A stretch of DNA of 64,000 nt, from assembly GCA_027318585.1 (NCBI GenBank), contig DAHVOW010000003.1, positions 74,619 through 138,618 of the forward strand, written 5' to 3'. The notes beneath the pieces were generated by a model. That model saw only the letters and a program-made list of their open reading frames with translations, did no database searches and was not told the origin of the DNA. This document shows positions 48,420-57,910 of the stretch, piece after piece; within the stretch, counting starts at the first letter, position 1, and the number at the start of each line of letters is the position of its first letter. Made by a program: the position numbers and the translations under genes. Origin of the DNA: Methanobacteriaceae archaeon. Its GTDB lineage: Archaea > Methanobacteriota > Methanobacteria > Methanobacteriales > Methanobacteriaceae.

Positions 48420-49769
48420 ATGACTGTGAAAAGATTATTCGGGACATTTGGAGTTAGAAGAGTCGCTAATGAGGTATTAACCCCTGAATTCGCATCTAAG
48501 TTGGCATCGGCCTATGGTAGCGTGGTTAAGGGTAAAGTTGCGGTGGGGGGAGATCCAAGAACATCCACCCCTATGATCAAACACGCAGTGATGGCTGGAC
48601 TTCTATCTTCGGGTTGTCAGGTGATTGATTTAGGAATTTTACCTACTCCTGCTGTTCAGTATGCAGTAAGGAACTACTATGATGGTGGGGTGATAATTAC
48701 AGCTTCACACAATCCTCCCCAGTATAATGGCATCAAATTTGTGGACCAGGATGGTATTGGAATTAAAGAAGAAATGGAACTGGAAATCGAAGCTATATTT
48801 TTTGATGAAACACCTAGCCGGGTGCCTTGGGATGAAATTGCAGAAGTATCAGTTCTTCCGGGTATTGTAGACGAATATATAGAACAGGTAATCCAGCGGG
48901 TGGACAAAGAAAGCATAAGTGAGGCTAATCTTAAGGTTATTGTGGATTGTGGTAGTGGAGCGGCGTGTGCAACCACACCCTACCTTTTAAGAAAGTTGGG
49001 GTGTCAGGTTACGGCCATGAACTGCCAGCCCGATGGATTTTTCCCCGGCAGAAACCCGGAACCTACCGAGGACAATCTACAGGGACTTATTGAAACGGTG
49101 AAAGCTACTGGGGCGGATCTTGGAATAGCCCATGATGGGGATGCTGATCGTACTATCTGTATTGATGAAAACGGTGAATTTGTAATGGGTGATAAGACTT
49201 TTGCCCTGGTAGAAAAATACATGTTAAAGGAGAATTCGGGAGGAATAATCGTCACTACGGTGGCTACTTCCACGGCCATCTACGATATCGCTGAAGAGTA
49301 TCAGGGTGAAGTTATAGCCACTGCAGTGGGTGATCTTCTAGTGGCCCGGGAACTTAAAGATAGAGATGGTTTATTTGGTGGGGAGGAAAATGGGGGGCTT
49401 ATATTCCCTGAATTTGTTTATGGGCGCGACGCGGCATTATCCACCGCAAAAATCGTGGAGATAATGGCCCGGGAAAATAAGCCACTATCCCAACTTATAA
49501 GTGAATTACCTGATTATGAATCGGTTAAAATGAAAGTTGAATGTGCTGATGAACTTAAAACCGAGATCATGGAGAAAATTGCCGGGGACACCAGCCAGTA
49601 TCAGGTGGACACCACCGATGGAGTAAAAATATTCCGGGATGAGGGTTGGCTTATTATACGCCCCTCCGGGACGGAGCCCATATTCAGATGTTTTGCAGAG
49701 GCTAGAAATAAAGAAGATGCACAGATGATGGCTGAATGGGGTATATCCCTGGTTAAAAAGTATTTATAA
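48420..49769 (+). CDS. glmM: Phosphoglucomutase/phosphoglucosamine mutase
   Basis: Alpha-D-phosphohexomutase of 449 residues. The phosphoserine loop (TASHNPPQYNG), metal loop DGDADRT, sugar loop (GEENGG) and phosphate loop (RPSGTEPIFR) are all intact. Wall precursors of pseudomurein contain N-acetylglucosamine or related sugars, which fits GlmM. GTGGAG is placed for ATG 48420; the longer frame from 48333 lacks support. Mutase specificity (Glc or GlcN) is not decided by the motifs. Confidence 0.9.
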   Translation: MTVKRLFGTFGVRRVANEVLTPEFASKLASAYGSVVKGKVAVGGDPRTSTPMIKHAVMAGLLSSGCQVIDLGILPTPAVQYAVRNYYDGGVIITASHNPPQYNGIKFVDQDGIGIKEEMELEIEAIFFDETPSRVPWDEIAEVSVLPGIVDEYIEQVIQRVDKESISEANLKVIVDCGSGAACATTPYLLRKLGCQVTAMNCQPDGFFPGRNPEPTEDNLQGLIETVKATGADLGIAHDGDADRTICIDENGEFVMGDKTFALVEKYMLKENSGGIIVTTVATSTAIYDIAEEYQGEVIATAVGDLLVARELKDRDGLFGGEENGGLIFPEFVYGRDAALSTAKIVEIMARENKPLSQLISELPDYESVKMKVECADELKTEIMEKIAGDTSQYQVDTTDGVKIFRDEGWLIIRPSGTEPIFRCFAEARNKEDAQMMAEWGISLVKKYL

Positions 49770-49774
49770 TCTTT

Positions 49775-50011
49775 TTAATTAATTTTTTCCCTTTTTCTTT
49801 TATCTGGGTCATCAAAGTAGAAACCATAAAACTCAGCACAGTAGTCACACAGGGGGAATTTGCCATAACGGTAACGGCTGGCATCATCCTGGTTCATATC
49901 AAATTCTTTATGGCATAAATAGCATTTTTCCATCTTCACCGGCTTTTTGTCTTCTTTTAATTTCATAGGGCCTTGGGAATCTTTAATTTTTTCTTTTATT
50001 TTCTTCACCAT
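49775..50011 (-). CDS. Small zinc-binding protein
   Basis: About 78 residues, Lys-rich at the N-terminus, then CYLCHKEF...CDYCAEF, two CxxC pairs that make one zinc site. The start is uncertain (ATG 50011, or an internal ATG). Converges with the mutase gene, 5 bp between stops. Unassigned. Confidence 0.6.
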   Translation of the reverse strand: MVKKIKEKIKDSQGPMKLKEDKKPVKMEKCYLCHKEFDMNQDDASRYRYGKFPLCDYCAEFYGFYFDDPDKRKREKIN

Positions 50012-50074
50012 CACTAGTTAGATCATGAAACCAGGTATTCCCTAGTTGACTCTAATTTCTTTTAATCAACTCCC

Positions 50075-50155
50075 CTATATAATAATTGAAAAGAGGCTGG
50101 CCGAGGAAGATCGGAGACGTTTATTTTGAACCTCCGGGGTGCGAAAAATAAATTA
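50075..50155 (+). promoter_or_regulatory. TATA box and structured leader of the flavoprotein gene
   Basis: CTATATAATA (50075-50084) is a strong promoter element. The GC-rich stretch after it forms a hairpin CCGA-GGAAGA-TCGG (50101-50114) inside a longer GAGG/CCTC pairing (50093-50096 with 50131-50134). The flavoprotein gene has no clear ribosome-binding site, so the structure may matter for translation, or mark a separate small RNA. No known riboswitch matches. Confidence 0.35.
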
Positions 50156-50179
50156 TGAATTAATCATATAATTAAATTC

Positions 50180-50737
50180 ATGAATAAAAAAAGAAAGGTT
50201 GCCTGGGGTATAACGGGAAGTGGGGAGAAAATACAGGAAACTTTAGCTATAATGCAGGAAATGAGGGATGAATACAGGAAAGAATTTGATATCCGAGTTT
50301 TTATTTCCAAAGCAGGAGATCAGGTTCTTAAGTATTACAATCTTTCTCAAACCTTGGAATCACAGTTTGATAAAACCTGGACTGAAATTAATGCTAATGC
50401 TCCTTTTTTAGCCGGTCAGATACAAATGGGGCGCTATGAGTTTCTTTTACTGGCACCGGCCACTTCCAACACCGTGGCTAAAATCTCTCTACGTATAGCT
50501 GATACTTTATTAACTAACGCCGCTATAATGGGCCAGAAAACTACTACACCACTATATGTTATGCCCACTGACTTCAGAGAAGGTACAGTAGTTACTAAAC
50601 TGCCTAATGGGAATGATTTAGAAATAAAAATTACAAAAGAGGATGCCAGACACGTTGAAAATCTTTCCCAGATGGAAAACACCGTGGTCTTTGAGCATCC
50701 TGATGAGATCCCAAAGATATTCGCCAAGCACGTCTGA
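50180..50737 (+). CDS. AfpA/DmrX-type archaeal flavoprotein
   Basis: 185-residue flavin-binding protein of the flavoprotein/HFCD superfamily. The N-terminal WGITGSGEK and LLLAPATSNTVAKIS segments are typical of FMN-binding domain members such as archaeoflavoprotein AfpA and dihydromethanopterin reductase DmrX/DmrB. It would take electrons from ferredoxin. Which of the two roles applies cannot be decided. Confidence 0.78.
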   Translation: MNKKRKVAWGITGSGEKIQETLAIMQEMRDEYRKEFDIRVFISKAGDQVLKYYNLSQTLESQFDKTWTEINANAPFLAGQIQMGRYEFLLLAPATSNTVAKISLRIADTLLTNAAIMGQKTTTPLYVMPTDFREGTVVTKLPNGNDLEIKITKEDARHVENLSQMENTVVFEHPDEIPKIFAKHV

Positions 50738-51058
50738 TTAAATATTTTCTCTACGCAGTTGAAGAGTCACACTGTACTTGTAGATTTCCCCCTCTTCCTG
50801 AGGCGTGGTGGTGCCTCTAAAGTAGTATTCCACCTCACCGGTGTCATCTAAATCCATGAATATAGGTTCTAAATCAGTGGGACCACTGAAAAACTGGCTT
50901 ATTCTGATTATTTCTTCTTCAGGAGCCCTGAAGTTAATCACCAGGGCGGATTCCTGCCGGTCCTGTAGGGAAACATAGTTTCCGGTAACTTCCAGTTTAT
51001 CTTCACCTTTTTTCACGTTTCCACTGCTTTTGCGAAACTTAATGATCATTTCTTCCAT
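50738..51058 (-). CDS. Hypothetical protein
   Basis: About 106 residues, basic N-terminus, mostly beta strands by pattern. GGGGT supports ATG 51058; the frame opens at 51070. No family recognised. The stop codon abuts the flavoprotein stop. Confidence 0.5.
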   Translation of the reverse strand: MEEMIIKFRKSSGNVKKGEDKLEVTGNYVSLQDRQESALVINFRAPEEEIIRISQFFSGPTDLEPIFMDLDDTGEVEYYFRGTTTPQEEGEIYKYSVTLQLRRENI

Positions 51059-51169
51059 AAAATACCCCATGTCTATAACTATATTTTAGGCCTTTTTTTG
51101 AAATATAATTTATTATGTCCTATTATGTCCTTAAAAATCGACTTCTACCATGATAAGGTAGATCCTATT

Positions 51170-51658
51170 TTACACTTTATATCCAATATCCCTGAGAAAT
51201 TTCTTTCTCCAGGCTATTTCTTCCTCATTTTCGATCCTAATAGGTTTTAAACCATCAACAACGCCTATAACCCCCCTACCCTGATCAGTATCAACAATCA
51301 GGACCTGCACTGGATTGGCAGTGGCACAGAAAAGATTAACCACTTCTGGAACACTTTTTAAACGCTGGGTGAGATTTAGGGGGAAAGCATTTTTTAAAAA
51401 AATTAAAAAAGAGTGTCCGCAGGCCAGTTCTAACATCTTAGCACCGGCTAATTTTTCCAGATCATCATCATTACCAGCAGTTCTAACCAAACAATCCCCT
51501 GAGGCTTCTCCAAATGCTAATCCAAAATTTGCGTGTGGAACTGTGTTTACTATGGCTTCATATAAGTCTTCTACAGTTTTAATAAAATGACTCTGACCCA
51601 GTATTAGATTACATTCCTCAGGCGCCTCTAATTTAACCATTTCAATTTTTAGTTCCAT
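51170..51658 (-). CDS. Adenosine-specific kinase family protein
   Basis: 162 residues, matching the PAE2307-like adenosine-specific kinase family, with the C-terminal DTDQGRGVIGVVDGLKPIRIE in part and RKKFLRDIGYKV. The fold is not that of PfkB kinases. Function is known mostly from structural work on relatives. No operon partner. Confidence 0.85.
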   Translation of the reverse strand: MELKIEMVKLEAPEECNLILGQSHFIKTVEDLYEAIVNTVPHANFGLAFGEASGDCLVRTAGNDDDLEKLAGAKMLELACGHSFLIFLKNAFPLNLTQRLKSVPEVVNLFCATANPVQVLIVDTDQGRGVIGVVDGLKPIRIENEEEIAWRKKFLRDIGYKV

Positions 51659-51903
51659 TTAAACCCTCCCTATGAATTACTATGGGTGTTAATATCACAT
51701 TTATTTAACCAAATTGGATACCGGATATCGATCCCTATATATATTGGAAAAACCTAATTTGTCATTAACAATCATTATAATATAATTTATAAAATATATC
51801 AATCAAAATACAACTGTACCTTTCTGATTTTTTTCACCTTAAATATCAATGAATGTTTAAAAAAATCTATAATATTAATTTAAATTTACTATGAGGGTTG
51901 TAA
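51659..51903. other. AT-rich divergent spacer with promoters
   Basis: The 245-bp region between the divergent kinase and cupin-regulator genes is very AT-rich, with several TATA-like runs (CCTATATATATTGG, TATAATATAATTTATAAAATATA). A small symmetric element, GGAT-N11-ATCC, surrounds GGATATC near 51717-51735. No gene recognised. Confidence 0.4.
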
Positions 51904-52458
51904 ATGAAAGAAAAAATGAAAGAAATCGCCCTGCGCATAAAGGAACTGAGAGAACTTTCTGATATCAATACCAAAGAGATTTCGGAGTATCTGGGTATCT
52001 CGGAGGAAGAATATCAGAAATATGAAGGGGGAGAAGTGGATATTTCGGCTAGTATCCTCTTTGAAATAGCTCACAAGCTGGGAGTGGACATGGGATTGCT
52101 TTTAACAGGTGAAGAGACCCGTATGCACATTTTCACCGTTACCCGGAAAGATAAGGGTGTGGAAGTGGAGCGAAGGAAACAGTACAAGTACCAGAACCTG
52201 GCGGAGAAGTTCATCCACAAAAAGGCAGAACCCTTCATAGTTACCGTTGAACCTCGCCAGGATAATAATAAACCTTCTACCAATTCTCATCCCGGTCAGG
52301 AGTTTGACTATGTTCTGGAGGGCGAGATGAAGTTCTACATTCACGATAATGAAATAGTACTCAAAGAGGGGGATTCAATATTCTTTGATTCATCCTATGA
52401 GCACGCAATGGAAGCTCTAAACAATCAACCGGCCAGATTCCTGGCCATAATTTTATGA
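51904..52458 (+). CDS. XRE-cupin regulator
   Basis: 184-residue DNA-binding regulator. Residues 10-65 are a Cro/XRE helix-turn-helix (NTKEISEYLGISEEEYQKYEGG); residues 110-184 a cupin barrel (EFDYVLEGEMKFYIHDNEIVLKEGDSIFFDSSYEHA in part). Such proteins sense small ligands. It is coded 9 bp before the acyl-CoA synthetase and should control it and the vor genes. Confidence 0.88.
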   Translation: MKEKMKEIALRIKELRELSDINTKEISEYLGISEEEYQKYEGGEVDISASILFEIAHKLGVDMGLLLTGEETRMHIFTVTRKDKGVEVERRKQYKYQNLAEKFIHKKAEPFIVTVEPRQDNNKPSTNSHPGQEFDYVLEGEMKFYIHDNEIVLKEGDSIFFDSSYEHAMEALNNQPARFLAIIL

Positions 52459-52467
52459 GGTGTGGAG

Positions 52468-54141
52468 ATGTCATCGTTACTTGAAAAATTTGTTAACAAG
52501 GTCGAATTCGATTCTTATCAGGAATTCCGGGAAAATTTTCGCATAGAACCCCCCGAAAACTTCAACTTTGCCTATGACGTGGTGGATGAGTATGCTAGTA
52601 TCTATCCCGAAAAAAAGGCCCTGGTCTGGTGTAACGACGAAGAAGATTTAACATTCACCTTTAAAAAGATGAAAGAGTATTCCAACCGGGCCGCTAACTT
52701 CTTTGCTAAATGCGGAGTTAATGCCGGGGACCGGGTTATGCTTACCCTTAAAAGCCGATATGATTTCTGGTTCTGTATACTGGGACTTCAAAAACTGGGG
52801 GCCATCACCATTCCCGCCACCCATATGCTCAAGACCAAGGACATCGTTTACCGGCTCCAGAACGCTGGAATAAAGATGGTGGTTTGCATTGCCGAGGATG
52901 AGGTGCCAGAGTACTTCGACGAGGCCCACGCGCAGTTGGGGGATTATGAACTCACAAAGGCCTTAGTGGGAGAACAGAGCAGGGAGGGATGGTACAATTT
53001 CCGGAAGGAAATCGAAAACATGTCCCCTGAATATCAGCGCTCTTCCAGGGAATATCAAAATAGTAATGAAGATATATCCCTGATATATTTCTCATCAGGA
53101 ACCACCGGCATGCCTAAGATGATAATGCACGATTACACCTATCCCCTGGGCCATATTATAACTGCTAAATACTGGCAAAATGTTTTAGACGATGGTCTGC
53201 ACTACACGGTGGCTGATACTGGCTGGGCTAAGGCTATGTGGGGCCAGATATTTGGGCAATGGATTTCGGGAAGTGCCATCTTCGTATATGATTACGACCG
53301 TTTCGATGCAGCACAGATGCTGGAAAAGGCCTCTAACCATGGAGTTACCACCTTCTGTGCACCGCCCACTATTTACCGTTTCCTTATCAAGGAGGATCTA
53401 TCCCAGTACAATTTCTCCACCCTCCAATACGCGGTTACTGCTGGGGAACCATTAAACCCCGAGGTTTACAACAAATTCAAAGAATTCACCGGTCTGCAAC
53501 TAATGGAAGGATTTGGACAAACCGAGTGTGTGGTTTGCATAGCCAATTTCCCCTGGATGAAACCCCGACCCGGGTCTATGGGAAAACCCTCACCAGGATA
53601 CCAGATATCATTGATGGATGCCGATGGGAAGCCCTGTGATGTGGGAGAAGAGGGGGAGATTGTAATAAGAACTTCCGAAGGCAAACCTCCTGGCCTTTTC
53701 ACTGGATACTATCGGGAACAAGAAAAAACGGAAAAAGCCTGGTACGATGGATACTACCATACTGGTGATACAGCCTGGATGGATGAAGACGGTTATTTCT
53801 GGTTTGTGGGCCGGAACGATGATATGATAAAGAGTTCCGGGTATCGTATTGGTCCTTTCGAGGTTGAAAGTGCGGTTATATCTCACCCCGCAGTTCTGGA
53901 GTGCGCCATAACCGGGGTTCCACACCCCGTGCGTGGCCAGGTGGTCAAGGCCACCGTAGTTCTGACTAAAGAGTACCAGCCCACCGAAGAACTGAAACAA
54001 GAGATACAAAACCATGTTAAACAGGTTACTGCTCCCTATAAGTATCCTCGGGTAATTGAATTTATGGATGAACTTCCTAAGACCATCAGCGGAAAAATCC
54101 GCAGGATTGATATTAGAGAAATGGATCAAAAAGAATCTTAA
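52468..54141 (+). CDS. Medium/branched-chain acyl-CoA synthetase (AMP-forming)
   Basis: 557-residue adenylate-forming enzyme that joins a carboxylic acid to CoA via an acyl-AMP. The AMP-binding motif is FSSGTTGMPKM (about residues 210-220); later motifs EGFGQTE and HTGDTAW...DDMIKSSGYRI are normal. DTGWAKAMWGQ is typical of the medium-chain branch, as in the Methanosarcina enzyme that prefers 2-methylbutyrate. GAGGTG is placed for ATG 52468. Proximity to vorCBA suggests isobutyrate or 2-methylbutyrate as substrate for reductive carboxylation to 2-oxo acids. Confidence 0.88.
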   Translation: MSSLLEKFVNKVEFDSYQEFRENFRIEPPENFNFAYDVVDEYASIYPEKKALVWCNDEEDLTFTFKKMKEYSNRAANFFAKCGVNAGDRVMLTLKSRYDFWFCILGLQKLGAITIPATHMLKTKDIVYRLQNAGIKMVVCIAEDEVPEYFDEAHAQLGDYELTKALVGEQSREGWYNFRKEIENMSPEYQRSSREYQNSNEDISLIYFSSGTTGMPKMIMHDYTYPLGHIITAKYWQNVLDDGLHYTVADTGWAKAMWGQIFGQWISGSAIFVYDYDRFDAAQMLEKASNHGVTTFCAPPTIYRFLIKEDLSQYNFSTLQYAVTAGEPLNPEVYNKFKEFTGLQLMEGFGQTECVVCIANFPWMKPRPGSMGKPSPGYQISLMDADGKPCDVGEEGEIVIRTSEGKPPGLFTGYYREQEKTEKAWYDGYYHTGDTAWMDEDGYFWFVGRNDDMIKSSGYRIGPFEVESAVISHPAVLECAITGVPHPVRGQVVKATVVLTKEYQPTEELKQEIQNHVKQVTAPYKYPRVIEFMDELPKTISGKIRRIDIREMDQKES

Positions 54142-54227
54142 AACACGAATCCGGGCCTTCTAGCTGAAGGTAAGTAAAATTTATCTAAATATATCCAAAT
54201 CCGAATAAATTAAAATCAAGATCTATT

Positions 54228-54488
54228 ATGTCTGAAGAAAAGAAAGACCCTTATCCTGTAATTAACAATTTAGAGTGTAAGGGATGTGAAAGATGCATAA
54301 TTGCCTGTAGAGAAGGCGTTCTAAAGATGAGTGATGAAGTTAACCAACGTGGATACCATTACGCGGTGTACTGTGGCCCGGGATGCACCGGCTGCGGGGA
54401 TTGCTTCTATACCTGCCCCGAACCACTGGCGGTGGAGGTACACATCCCCCGGAAATCACTTAAAGAACCAGCACAGGAGGAACACTAA
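54228..54488 (+). CDS. vorC: 2-Oxoisovalerate oxidoreductase ferredoxin subunit
   Basis: 86-residue delta subunit with two [4Fe-4S] motifs (CKGCERCIIAC and CTGCGDCFYTCP). Electron acceptor for the oxo-acid oxidoreductase. It lies 86 bp after the synthetase gene, with a TATA-like AAATATATCC between, so it may also have a promoter of its own; vorB follows with no gap. Confidence 0.88.
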   Translation: MSEEKKDPYPVINNLECKGCERCIIACREGVLKMSDEVNQRGYHYAVYCGPGCTGCGDCFYTCPEPLAVEVHIPRKSLKEPAQEEH

Positions 54489-55556
54489 ATGGCAACCCAA
54501 CTAATTAAAGGAAACACAGCCGTGGTTATAGGGGCCATGTACGCGGGTTGTGATTGTTTGTTTGGCTATCCCATTACACCTGCCACAGAGATACTTCATG
54601 AAGCTTCGCTTTATTTCCCCATGGTCGGTAGAAAGGTTCTTCAAGCTGAATCAGAGGAAGCCGCCATAAATATGGTGTACGGCGCCGCTGCAGCCGGGCA
54701 TCGTGTTTTGACCGCATCTTCCGGTCCAGGGATCAGCCTTAAACAGGAAGGAATATCATTTTTAGCAGGAGCAGAACTGCCCTGCGTGATTGTGGATATC
54801 ATGCGGGCCGGTCCGGGGTTGGGTAATATTGGCCCTGAACAGGCGGACTACACTCAACTGGTGAAGGGGGGAGGGCACGGTAACTACCGTAACATTGTCC
54901 TAGCTCCTAATTCCGTGCAGGAAATGTGTGACATGACCATTAAGGCCTTCCATCTAGCAGAAAAATACAGAAACCCGGCGGTAGTTCTGGCCGATGGTGT
55001 GCTGGGGCAGATGGTTGAACCCCTGATGTTCCCGGAGAAGGCCCTGGAACCAGAGATAGATACATCCTGGGCTGTGTGTGGCAACCAGGAAACCAGGAAA
55101 AACCTGGTAACCAGTATTTTCCTGAACTTCGACCAGTTAGAGGATTTTAACTACCGAATACAGGACAAGTATCAGGAAATAAAGGAGAATGAAGTGGATT
55201 ATGAGGAATACTGCATGGAGGACGCCGAGGTGGTGGTAGTCGCCTATGGGATCAGCAGCCGCATTGCACGTTCCGCTGTGGATTGGGCCCGTGATAATGG
55301 TTTGAAGGCGGGGTTATTCCGCCTCAAGACTTTATTCCCATTCCCTGACAAACAACTCCTTAAACTAGCCGAAGAAAGGGATTGTAAGTTCATATCGGTG
55401 GAAATGAGCAATGGCCAGATGAGGGAGGATATAATCCTGGCCATTAAATGCCGGTGCCCTGTGGAACTGGTTAATCGGATGGGTGGAAACCTGATGGACC
55501 AGAAAAGCATCATAGATAAGATTAGAGAACTCAGTGGAGGTGACCCTGATGAGTAG
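54489..55556 (+). CDS. vorB: 2-Oxoisovalerate oxidoreductase alpha subunit
   Basis: 355 residues with the pyrimidine-binding domain of 2-oxoacid:ferredoxin oxidoreductases (GNTAVVIGAMYAGCDCLFGYPITPATE in part; ESEEAAINMVYGAAAAG). It makes branched-chain 2-oxo acids with CO2 and acyl-CoA or the reverse. Its end overlaps vorA by 8 bp. Confidence 0.9.
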   Translation: MATQLIKGNTAVVIGAMYAGCDCLFGYPITPATEILHEASLYFPMVGRKVLQAESEEAAINMVYGAAAAGHRVLTASSGPGISLKQEGISFLAGAELPCVIVDIMRAGPGLGNIGPEQADYTQLVKGGGHGNYRNIVLAPNSVQEMCDMTIKAFHLAEKYRNPAVVLADGVLGQMVEPLMFPEKALEPEIDTSWAVCGNQETRKNLVTSIFLNFDQLEDFNYRIQDKYQEIKENEVDYEEYCMEDAEVVVVAYGISSRIARSAVDWARDNGLKAGLFRLKTLFPFPDKQLLKLAEERDCKFISVEMSNGQMREDIILAIKCRCPVELVNRMGGNLMDQKSIIDKIRELSGGDPDE

Positions 55557-56976
55557 GGAAAAGGTACTGAAAAAGCCGGACTCCATCCTGGAGGAGTATC
55601 CCCGTAAAGGGGGCAGCGCTCCCACCGCTACCCATTACTGTCCGGGATGCGGCCATGGAATACTGCATAAACTCATCGGGGAGGCTATGGATTCCCTGGG
55701 AATACAGGACCGCACCGTAATGACCAGTCCGGTAGGCTGTGCAGTATTCGCCTATTATTACTTTGACTGTGGCCATGTGCAAGTGGCGCACGGAAGGGCA
55801 CCGGCGGTGGGAACTGGCCTGTCCCGTGCAGAAGACGATGCCATTGTGATCTTGTACCAGGGAGATGGTGACCTGGCCTCCATAGGCTTGAACGAAACCA
55901 TACAGGCTGCAAACCGGGGAGAAAAGATGGCGGTGTTCTTCGTTAACAACACAGTTTATGGTATGACTGGAGGTCAGATGGCACCCACCACCCTGGTTGG
56001 TGAAAGAACGGTGACCTGCCCCACAGGAAGAGACCCCCGATATGCAGGGTATCCCATGCACATGTGCGAACTTCTGGACAACCTGCAAGCTCCGGTGTTT
56101 ATCGAACGAGTATCTGTCTCGGATCCCAAACACATACGTAAAGCTCGAAGGGCGGTGAAGAAAGCTTTACAGATCCAAAGGGAGGGTAAAGGATATGCTT
56201 TTGTAGAAGTACTATCACCCTGCCCCACCAACCTCCGCCTGGATGCCCAGGGTACAGAAGACTTCATAAATAAGGAAATGGCCAAGGAATTCCCTTTAAA
56301 GAACTTCCGGAACAGGAGTGACGAAGTAGAGCCCCTATGCCGGGCCCGGAGTGATTTTACCGTGGAATCTTTGAACCGCATCTTCGAGATCGATGAGGAA
56401 AGTACCATGGAGGCCATCAACGACCCAGAATTCCCACGTAAAGTGGTTAAGATTGCTGGTTTCGGCGGGCAGGGGGTGCTGAGTCTGGGATTGACTCTGG
56501 CTCAGGCGGCCTGTAAAGACCGAAAACATGTGTCATACTATCCCTCCTACGGTCCGGAGCAGAGGGGCGGAACTGCCCATTGCACTGTAATCGTGGATGG
56601 GCAGGACATAGGTTCACCCTACGTACACTTCAACGATATACTGGTGGCTTTCAACCGCCCGGCCCTTAACAAATTCGCGGAACGAGTTAAAGATGGGGGT
56701 TATATTCTTTATGACTCTGAAGTCGGCGAATTCGATCCACCGGAGGGAGTTACTGCCATTGGTGTCCCAGCTTTTAAAATCGCCAAGGAAAATGGGGTTA
56801 AGAAGGCAGGGAACACTGTGATGCTAGGGGTTATGATGGACCGGGGGTTAGTGAAAATACCTCCTGAAGTCTTCCGAAGCGCCATAGAACACACCTTCCA
56901 TGGCAAGCCCCAGTTGGTCCGGGCCAATCTAGAAATACTGGATCAAGCAGCCCAATGGGCTCGTGAGAATCTTTAA
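55549..56976 (+). CDS. vorA: 2-Oxoisovalerate oxidoreductase fused TPP/gamma subunit
   Basis: 475 residues made of two classical subunits in one chain: the TPP-binding beta part (YCPGCGHGILH, GDGDLASIGLNE, about residues 25-270) and the gamma part (KIAGFGGQGVLSLGLTLAQAA in part, about 300-475). This beta-gamma fusion is the arrangement of VorA in Methanothermobacter. GGAGGTGACC is placed for ATG 55549; the frame opens at 55534. Best assigned as 2-oxoisovalerate; related enzymes use other 2-oxo acids. Confidence 0.9.
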   Translation: MSREKVLKKPDSILEEYPRKGGSAPTATHYCPGCGHGILHKLIGEAMDSLGIQDRTVMTSPVGCAVFAYYYFDCGHVQVAHGRAPAVGTGLSRAEDDAIVILYQGDGDLASIGLNETIQAANRGEKMAVFFVNNTVYGMTGGQMAPTTLVGERTVTCPTGRDPRYAGYPMHMCELLDNLQAPVFIERVSVSDPKHIRKARRAVKKALQIQREGKGYAFVEVLSPCPTNLRLDAQGTEDFINKEMAKEFPLKNFRNRSDEVEPLCRARSDFTVESLNRIFEIDEESTMEAINDPEFPRKVVKIAGFGGQGVLSLGLTLAQAACKDRKHVSYYPSYGPEQRGGTAHCTVIVDGQDIGSPYVHFNDILVAFNRPALNKFAERVKDGGYILYDSEVGEFDPPEGVTAIGVPAFKIAKENGVKKAGNTVMLGVMMDRGLVKIPPEVFRSAIEHTFHGKPQLVRANLEILDQAAQWARENL

Positions 56977-57092
56977 GGGAAATTAAAACTCCTTATTCAT
57001 TTATTTTTAAAAAAGATTTGATTGAGGAGTTTTTATGGTGTTTATAAATATTTATGAATCAAGACCCATAAAAAAAATAGAGGAGAATCAAC

Positions 57093-57872
57093 ATGAGCAC
57101 CATCAGGATATTATCATGGAATGTTAACGGTATCAGAGCCGTTCATCGTAAAGGATTTAAAAAGTGGGCTTTGGAGGATAAACCTGATGTTCTATGCTTA
57201 CAGGAAACTAAAGCCACCCTAGAACAATTCCCCAAGGACATCAAGAATCTGGATGAATACCATCTTTACAATTCCCAAGCGGAAAAGAAGGGATACAGTG
57301 GAGTGGCTACCTACACCCGTATAAAACCTGAAAAGGTGGATCATGGCCTGGGGATCAGCAAATTTGACCAGGAAGGACGAACCCTCATAACCGACTTCGG
57401 AGACTTCGTGCTTTTTAATATCTATTTTCCCAATGGAAAGATGTCCGAGGAACGCCTGCGGTATAAACTGGACTTCTATGACTCCTTCTTAGATTACGCT
57501 GACCAGTTGAAGGATGAGGGGCGTAACATCGTGGTTTGTGGGGATGTGAACACTGCCCATAATGAGATCGACCTAGCCCGGCCCAAGGAGAACTCGAAGA
57601 TTTCCGGGTTCCTTCCAGTAGAGAGAGAGTGGATGGACCGGTTTTTAAGCCACGGTTACGTGGACACCTTCCGGGACTTTAATAAAGAACCAGAACAATA
57701 CACCTGGTGGAGTTACCGCACCAAAGCTCGGGAACGTAATGTGGGCTGGCGTCTAGACTACTTCTTTGTGAATAAGGAGTTCATGGGTCAGGTGGAGAAT
57801 TCATATATCTTATCGGATGTGATGGGGTCTGATCACTGTCCGGTGGGGCTGGATGTTCGGGTTGGGGAGTAA
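57093..57872 (+). CDS. xth: Exonuclease III family endonuclease (Mth212-like)
   Basis: 259-residue Mg-dependent AP endonuclease/3' exonuclease. Active-site segments SWNVNGIRAV, LCLQETKA, NIYFPNGK, CGDVNTAHNEIDLARP and DYFFV...GSDHCPV are complete. The Methanothermobacter homologue Mth212 also nicks DNA directly at uracil; the same activity is possible here because of the close match, but not testable from sequence alone. AGAGGAG lies upstream of the ATG. Confidence 0.93.
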   Translation: MSTIRILSWNVNGIRAVHRKGFKKWALEDKPDVLCLQETKATLEQFPKDIKNLDEYHLYNSQAEKKGYSGVATYTRIKPEKVDHGLGISKFDQEGRTLITDFGDFVLFNIYFPNGKMSEERLRYKLDFYDSFLDYADQLKDEGRNIVVCGDVNTAHNEIDLARPKENSKISGFLPVEREWMDRFLSHGYVDTFRDFNKEPEQYTWWSYRTKARERNVGWRLDYFFVNKEFMGQVENSYILSDVMGSDHCPVGLDVRVGE

Positions 57873-57910
57873 ATCTGAACTTCAATTCGTAATGTGAATT
57901 TTCTCAATAT

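Noticed and set aside
55531..56133. A 200-codon open frame on the minus strand across vorB/vorA.
   Set aside because: It is antisense to the conserved TPP-binding domain and shows a shadow-type composition rich in His, Gln and Ser; no start signal.
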